This document shows, piece after piece, positions 6,988 to 11,158 of a DNA stretch of 11,158 nucleotides. Made by a program: the position numbers and the translations under genes. The notes under the pieces were generated by a model. It was given only the letters and a program-made list of their open reading frames with translations. It made no database searches and had not been told where the DNA came from. Position 1 is the first letter of the stretch. Each line of letters opens with the position of its first letter. Source of the DNA: Larix sibirica (taxonomy: Eukaryota; Streptophyta; Pinopsida; Pinales; Pinaceae). The stretch is from NCBI GenBank assembly GCA_004151065.3, contig NWUY0300003025.1, positions 57,221 through 68,378 on the forward strand, in the 5' to 3' direction.

Positions 6988-7629
6988 AATCACAATACCT
7001 CAGTTTTTGTTCCAAGACCATACCAGAACATCATCCTCCCCTCTAAGTCTTATACCAAGATGACACAACCTTGTAATAAAAGAGGACCATTCCACCGCTA
7101 GACTGCCTATCAAGTCGAGATCCATAGCTGATAACCAATAAGAAACATCAAATATACCAAAGTTTGATTTTTTAATGTGAGCAATTATGTTGTAACCCAT
7201 ATTGGATAAAAAAGAAATCAGAGTAATGGAAAGTTTTTAAAACTTATCCCCTCCAATGAAAGGGTCGACTCCCAATACCACATTCTCGCCATTGCCAATT
7301 TTCCAAGAAAGCCACATGCCCAACCAAGAAGAAGACACGGATAGTCCAGATTAGAAATTTGAGGCCTAAGGAACAGATTTTTTGTCCTTACGGATCCAAT
7401 CTTCCACGAAGATTTTTCTGAGATATTTAGATCTAAAGACTTCACACCACGGGCCTGTACCAAACAAACCCCTCCACATGCTCTTAAGGCATAATGCCTA
7501 GCTGAAATGTAGTAAGTTTTTAACTCCCCCTCCCCAAAGTATTTAGGCAAACAAATTCTTTCCTAATGCACTAAATGGAACTTACCACTATCCACCTTTC
7601 CAAACCATAAAAACAATCATCATTTTTCT
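6988..7629 (-). pseudogene. LINE ORF2 linker between RT and zf-RVT, copy A
   Basis: Two frames carry it. The distal part (7200-7000) reads IFDVSYWLSAMDLDLIGSL and ends GEDDVLVWSWNKN, a conserved plant LINE segment before zf-RVT. The middle gives WKIGNGENVVLGVDPFIGG with a stop at 7237-7239 just before KLS. The proximal part (7550-7300) is poorly conserved. It has no enzymatic role of its own that I can name. Confidence 0.7.
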
Positions 7630-7993
7630 CCGACAAGGGGATCTTGGCCATAGACATCCAAGATACCAAAATACTCTCCATTGCAACCTTTACTAAGATT
7701 AATCTACCCCCAAGTCACAACCATTTAAAGCACAGACAATTAATCCTCCTCTCCACTTTCCCAATAAGCCAAAACCAATCCTTAATAAAATAACAGTTTG
7801 GCTTTAAAACAAACCCCATGTATTTAAAGCCTTTTGTAATGAACAATAACTGATATGGAAAGAGACCTAAAACCCAAACAAGAACATCATCTTTAACATC
7901 ATTGTGTAAAAAAATAGATTTTTGATAACTTACCTTAACTACCTTAGACCCAAAAGCATGTGACAAGAATGGAAGTGTACCCTTACAAAGCAT
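7630..7993 (-). pseudogene. End of LINE reverse transcriptase (thumb side), copy A
   Basis: The frame reads VSYQKSIFLHNDV (the V-N-x-x-KS motif after the catalytic box), then ITKGFKYMGFVLKPNCYF, KDWFWLIGKVERRINC and FKWL. A TGA at 7715-7717 stands where family members have Ser, and the frame continues LGGRLILVKVAMESI and MAKIPLS. This is the well-conserved GRLxLVKxVLxSIPxYW region of plant LINEs. The catalytic Asp pair is not included. Confidence 0.85.
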
Positions 7994-8093
7994 AACATAT
8001 TATTTCAAGTGACATAGTGTTTTCCTTAATAAGGATTATAAGTCTAACTCATATAAAAAATAAAAATAAAACAATATATTATTATTCTTATAT

Positions 8094-8403
8094 GAAAAAT
8101 AAAAATTAAATTAAATATAAAAATGTGTCTTTAAAACCAAACCCTTTTATGAGCAAAATTTAACTCATGAACTAATTTTGGATCCTTTCTCTAAACAAGA
8201 ACAACATTGATACAATTAGAGTTTGGAGTTGGGTCATAATAAGGGAGCCTCGTCGGATTCCGGCAAAGCAATTCTTGCCAAAATCGCAATTTGGAGTGCT
8301 CAGATCGCAATTTCGACGATCTGGGTAGATTTAAAATTGTGCAATTAGTCTAGAACACACAATCTCAATTGTTGAAATTAGAAAAATGAGAAAATAACAA
8401 TTT
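8094..8403. other. Unassigned spacer between the two copies
   Basis: Mostly AT-rich and without a coding signal. A GC-richer patch at about 8245-8330 contains two ATCGCAATTT copies (8283-8292 and 8304-8313, 21 bases apart). Nothing equivalent follows copy B, although the window ends only about 40 bases after copy B's homology stops. Confidence 0.5.
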
Positions 8404-8404
8404 N
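8404..8404. other. Single N, probable contig join
   Basis: The base directly precedes the renewed start of LTR-related sequence (ACCCTTAAGGTAGGG). Together with the N at 5395 it brackets copy A as a separate contig of 3008 bases. Confidence 0.7.
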
Positions 8405-8753
8405 ACCCTTAAGGTAGGGTAACACCATTAACTATTATTTATGGAAGGAATCACTACACAAGCCATGCTTGCTACAACTATCACATCCAATATACTTCCC
8501 AAGACATATCATTCCATTGTTTCTAGTTCTTTATATAGTTTCTATCCAAAATTATAGTTATTTTCTACAGAAGAAACCTTCTAATAGGTGGAATCATTTA
8601 GAGAATGAATATAGAAGTAGGAAAAACCTTTTAATAAGCATTATTATTGTTTTCCACACTACATGGGCCTTATTTAATAAAGATGGTCTCAATACATTAT
8701 CCCCCTGGGTACCTCCCTAGGTACCCCATATTATCCTCCCTAGGTACATTAAA
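8405..8753 (-). repeat. Partial LTR (outer part), copy B
   Basis: It starts abruptly at the N, 17 bases before the position equivalent to 5396, and continues to CCCTAGGTACATTA. It carries the conserved TATATAA (8531-8537). The inner LTR end, primer binding site and internal region are absent on its left, so it is a fragment. In the first ~50 bases it agrees better with 5345-5394 (two differences) than with 5396-5445 (five). Confidence 0.8.
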
Positions 8754-9022
8754 TTAGTCCTAGAGTAAGACCTAAAACTACTTTTGAATGACTAAAAGTG
8801 TTTGCCTTCCTTTTTTCACAAGAAAAAAAACCAATAACTTGATATTCCAGTCAGAATCAAAGTTATAAATGTCATTACAAAGGCAATAAGCTATATCGGT
8901 TACTAATCACAAGTAAACTTCAAGAGTGAAGTGCTATCAAAAAATAACATTCTAGAACTTATGCAAAAATCTACAATGGCTACTACTCACAAAAATGAGC
9001 CAAAAAACAAGCCACACTGTTT
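8754..9022 (-). other. Presumed LINE 3' untranslated region, copy B
   Basis: I found no difference from 5728-5996. It has no coding signal and no clear poly(A) tract. Confidence 0.4.
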
Positions 9023-9630
9023 CTAGTAAATAGCAAAGGAATCTGATGATTTCAAGGAGAATTCCAAGAATGATTCAAAATATAAAGTTCCTTCTGGCAA
9101 GCCAACAACTCGCTTGGATAAAATGTCTGCAGAGAGTTTATTTCTCGATATATGTGCTTAATGGAAATCTAGTTTAAGCTCTCCAATAGATGTCTAGTCC
9201 TGAAACACCACTACTCCAAAAGTGTAACCTATAGAGAAGAAACTCCAATAGCCCAGTCCACAATGATCCTGGAATTGCCAAAAACCTGTAAGGCTAATAA
9301 CATTTATGAGCAGCAAAGGATAGTAAACCCCAAAGAGCTAGTAATTCAACTCTTGAATTTGTCCCTAGGCCACATTCCATTTACAAAAGAAAATAATGAT
9401 CTTCAGAAATTTTCATGACCCATGTTTCCACCACACTGCTCATCATTGGATGCATAATCGAAGTAACCAAAAGGAATTCCAGTCGCCATCATCGGTTCCT
9501 GTAAGAATCGAGATTGTTTGAAAGTCTTGTCCTTTAGAAATTCCTTGAAAAAACTTAAAATTTTAAGACCCACCACAGTGGCATTCTGCTCACAGTTTTC
9601 AAAAACCACTGTATTCCTAGCTTTCCACAA
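9023..9630 (-). pseudogene. LINE-type RNase H, copy B
   Basis: The first Asp (GYFD, 9459-9457) and the Glu codon (9345-9347) are kept. Asn replaces the third catalytic Asp at 9274-9276, as in copy A. Stops and frame changes are at equivalent sites. Confidence 0.8.
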
Positions 9631-9732
9631 ACTCTACATAACAAAGAAGGGTAAGGTTTTGTGCTGAGGATAGTTCTTTATCCAACAAAACATGTTCCTT
9701 TCTAACGAGGAGAGAGCCCATCTGCAATACAC

Positions 9733-10013
9733 TCAAAGACGCAGAGATACCTCTGACCAAATGCTTCTGCAAAAAACACAGTTAACAAACAAGTGCTCCA
9801 CATTCTCTTCATCCTTTCTGCATAAACACAGAGAGTTGATCCGACAATGCCTCTTTTGTTTAGATTGTCCCAAGTCAATATTCGGTTTTACATACACAGC
9901 CATATAAAACACTTAATCTTGAGTGGGAAAGGCCACTTCCACAGGCTTTTGTGCCACCATTTATTCACAGTAACATTGGAAGAGACAATGATGGCATCAT
10001 ATGCCTCTTTTGT
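9733..10013 (-). pseudogene. zf-RVT region of LINE copy B
   Basis: No difference from copy A was seen here. The C-x-C ligands fall at 9820-9828 and the H-x4-C segment at 9778-9795. The same stop and frame change break it. Confidence 0.8.
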
Positions 10014-10655
10014 AATCACAATACCTCAGTTTTTGTTCCAAGACCATACCAGAACATCATCCTCCCCTCTAAGTCTTATACCAAGATGACACAACCTTGT
10101 AATAAAAGAGGACCATTCCACCGCTAGACTGCCTATCAAGTCGAGATCCATAGCTGATAACCAATAAGAAACATCAAATATACCAAAGTTTGATTTTTTA
10201 ATGTGAGCAATTATGTTGTAACCCATATTGGATAAAAAAGAAATCAGAGTAATGGAAAGTTTTTAAAACTTATCCCCTCCAATGAAAGGGTCGACTCCCA
10301 ATACCACATTCTCGCCATTGCCAATTTTCCAAGAAAGCCACATGCCCAACCAAGAAGAAGACACGGATAGTCCAGATTAGAAATTTGAGGCCTAAGGAAC
10401 AGATTTTTTGTCCTTACGGATCCAATCTTCCACGAAGATTTTTCTGAGATATTTAGATCTAAAGACTTCACACCACGGGCCTGTACCAAACAAACCCCTC
10501 CACATGCTCTTAAGGCATAATGCCTAGCTGAAATGTAGTAAGTTTTTAACTCCCCCTCCCCAAAGTATTTAGGCAAACAAATTCTTTCCTAATGCACTAA
10601 ATGGAACTTACCACTATCCACCTTTCCAAACCATAAAAACAATCATCATTTTTCT

Positions 10656-11019
10656 CCGACAAGGGGATCTTGGCCATAGACATCCAAGATACCAAAATAC
10701 TCTCCATTGCAACCTTTACTAAGATTAATCTACCCCCAAGTCACAACCATTTAAAGCACAGACAATTAATCCTCCTCTCCACTTTCCCAATAAGCCAAAA
10801 CCAATCCTTAATAAAATAACAGTTTGGCTTTAAAACAAAGCCCATGTATTTAAAGCCTTTTGTAATGAACAATAACTGATATGGAAAGAGACCTAAAACC
10901 CAAACAAGAACATCATCTTTAACATCATTGTGTAAAAAAATAGATTTTTGATAACTTACCTTAACTACCTTAGACCCAAAAGCATGTGACAAGAATGGAA
11001 GTGTACCCTTACAAAGCAT
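10656..11019 (-). pseudogene. End of LINE reverse transcriptase, copy B
   Basis: It carries the same thumb-side motifs as copy A (VSYQKS, GFKYMGFVLKPN, KDWFWLIGKVERRI) with the same TGA, at 10741-10743. The C/G difference at 10840 leaves the translation unchanged in the segment where it falls. Confidence 0.85.
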
Positions 11020-11158
11020 AACATATTATTTCAAGTGACATAGTGTTTTCCTTAATAAGGATTATAAGTCTAACTCATATAAAAAATAAAAATAAAAAAA
11101 TATATTATTATTATTATATATAATAAAAATTATTTAACCATAGAAATATGTTGATATA

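Larger units (their letters stand above)
5997..7993 (-). pseudogene. LINE ORF2 3' fragment, copy A (RT end, zf-RVT, RNase H)
   Basis: This is the C-terminal half of a plant L1-type LINE polyprotein, truncated at its 5' side. In minus-strand order it holds the end of the reverse transcriptase (7993-7630), a linker with WKIGNGENVVLGVDPFIGG (about 7305-7250), a zf-RVT zinc-binding region (6987-6707) and an RNase H (6604-5997). The frame changes repeatedly and stops are frequent, for example at 7715-7717 and 7237-7239. The endonuclease, fingers and palm including the FADD/YADD box are missing: the sequence picks up just after that box and soon stops resembling RT beyond 7993. A 5' truncation like this is usual for LINE insertions. 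The first LINE relic (1-2217) is a different copy, because its ORF2 runs the other way, out of the window. Confidence 0.85.
5396..8093. repeat. Copy A of a ~2.7-kb direct repeat (offset 3026)
   Basis: It matches 8422-11119 without any indel that I can see. Differences noticed: five within 5403-5415, then 5679/8705 (T/C), 6344/9370 (G/C), 6583/9609 (A/C), 7814/10840 (C/G), 8072/11098 (C/A) and 8086/11112 (C/A). Homology fades in AT-rich sequence after about 8093. The content is the outer LTR part plus the LINE remnant. Confidence 0.9.
9023..11019 (-). pseudogene. LINE ORF2 3' fragment, copy B (RT end, zf-RVT, RNase H)
   Basis: It has the same domain order, stops and frame changes as copy A: RT end at 11019-10656, linker at 10655-10014, zf-RVT at 10013-9733 and RNase H at 9630-9023. 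Three substitutions distinguish the two fragments within this span. One (9609) changes a Leu codon of copy A to Val in the MWKARNT segment; another (9370) falls in the RNase H relic, and the third (10840) in the RT end. All disabling changes I checked, including the GNSR replacement at 9268-9279, are shared, so the two copies split only after the element had died. Confidence 0.85.
8422..11119. repeat. Copy B of the ~2.7-kb direct repeat
   Basis: Same content and order as 5396-8093, shifted by 3026. The right border lies in AT-rich sequence: after about 11119 it ends in a different tail than copy A. Confidence 0.9.

Noticed and set aside
6666-7063. Two overlapping plus-strand open frames, repeated at 9692-10089
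   Set aside because: They lie opposite the zf-RVT and linker relic of the LINE, whose minus-strand motifs are clear, so they are antisense shadows. Their repetition only reflects the 3026-base duplication.
5396-11119. Tandem duplication as an adaptive gene amplification
   Set aside because: The duplicated unit contains only dead LINE and LTR sequence with shared stops, so nothing in it could be under selection as a protein.
1-11158. CRISPR array, bacterial operon, tRNA or rRNA genes
   Set aside because: No regularly spaced short repeats with unique spacers, no ribosome binding sites with compact ORFs, and no cloverleaf or rRNA-like sequence were seen.

Overview
The window looks like repeat-rich intergenic DNA from a land-plant nuclear genome. 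It is AT-rich, has no intact host gene, and is filled with old, stop-ridden retrotransposon remains. All recognisable coding relics read on the minus strand. They are of plant type: a LINE ORF1 with DUF4283-like and CCHC zinc-knuckle regions, a LINE ORF2 carrying a C-terminal RNase H, and a Ty3/gypsy-like protease. The style recalls large gymnosperm genomes, but that is an impression and not something the sequence proves.

Layout, left to right. (1) 1-2217: a decayed LINE on the minus strand, with ORF1 (about 335-2217) followed at the window edge by the start of ORF2, where the endonuclease QETK motif is visible. (2) 2218-3180: AT-rich DNA with a degenerate ~67-bp direct repeat and no gene. 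(3) 3181-5727: a minus-strand LTR retrotransposon with two LTRs, a tRNA-Met-type primer binding site, a dead retropepsin fragment, a short tail ORF and a polypurine tract. Reverse transcriptase, RNase H and integrase are absent, so it is an internally deleted, non-autonomous element. Its left LTR has a TATA box and a cluster of four GAAnnTTC modules resembling heat-shock elements. Its leader contains a strong 31-bp-arm hairpin. (4) 5728-8093: the 3' part of a second LINE ORF2 (end of RT, zf-RVT, RNase H) with many stops and frameshifts. (5) 8094-8403: unassigned AT-rich sequence with one small GC-richer patch. (6) 8405-11119: a near-perfect second copy of the outer LTR part plus the LINE remnant, offset by exactly 3026 bases.

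Two isolated N bases (5395 and 8404) sit exactly at the starts of the two near-identical copies. I found only a handful of substitutions and no indels over about 2.65 kb, apart from the first ~35 bases. The simplest reading is that the window is three contigs placed in a row, so the apparent tandem duplication and the right LTR may be assembly products (for example two alleles placed in tandem) and not real structure.

I see no working gene system. The points most worth checking are the heat-shock-like promoter modules in the LTR, the leader hairpin, and whether the 3-kb duplication is real.
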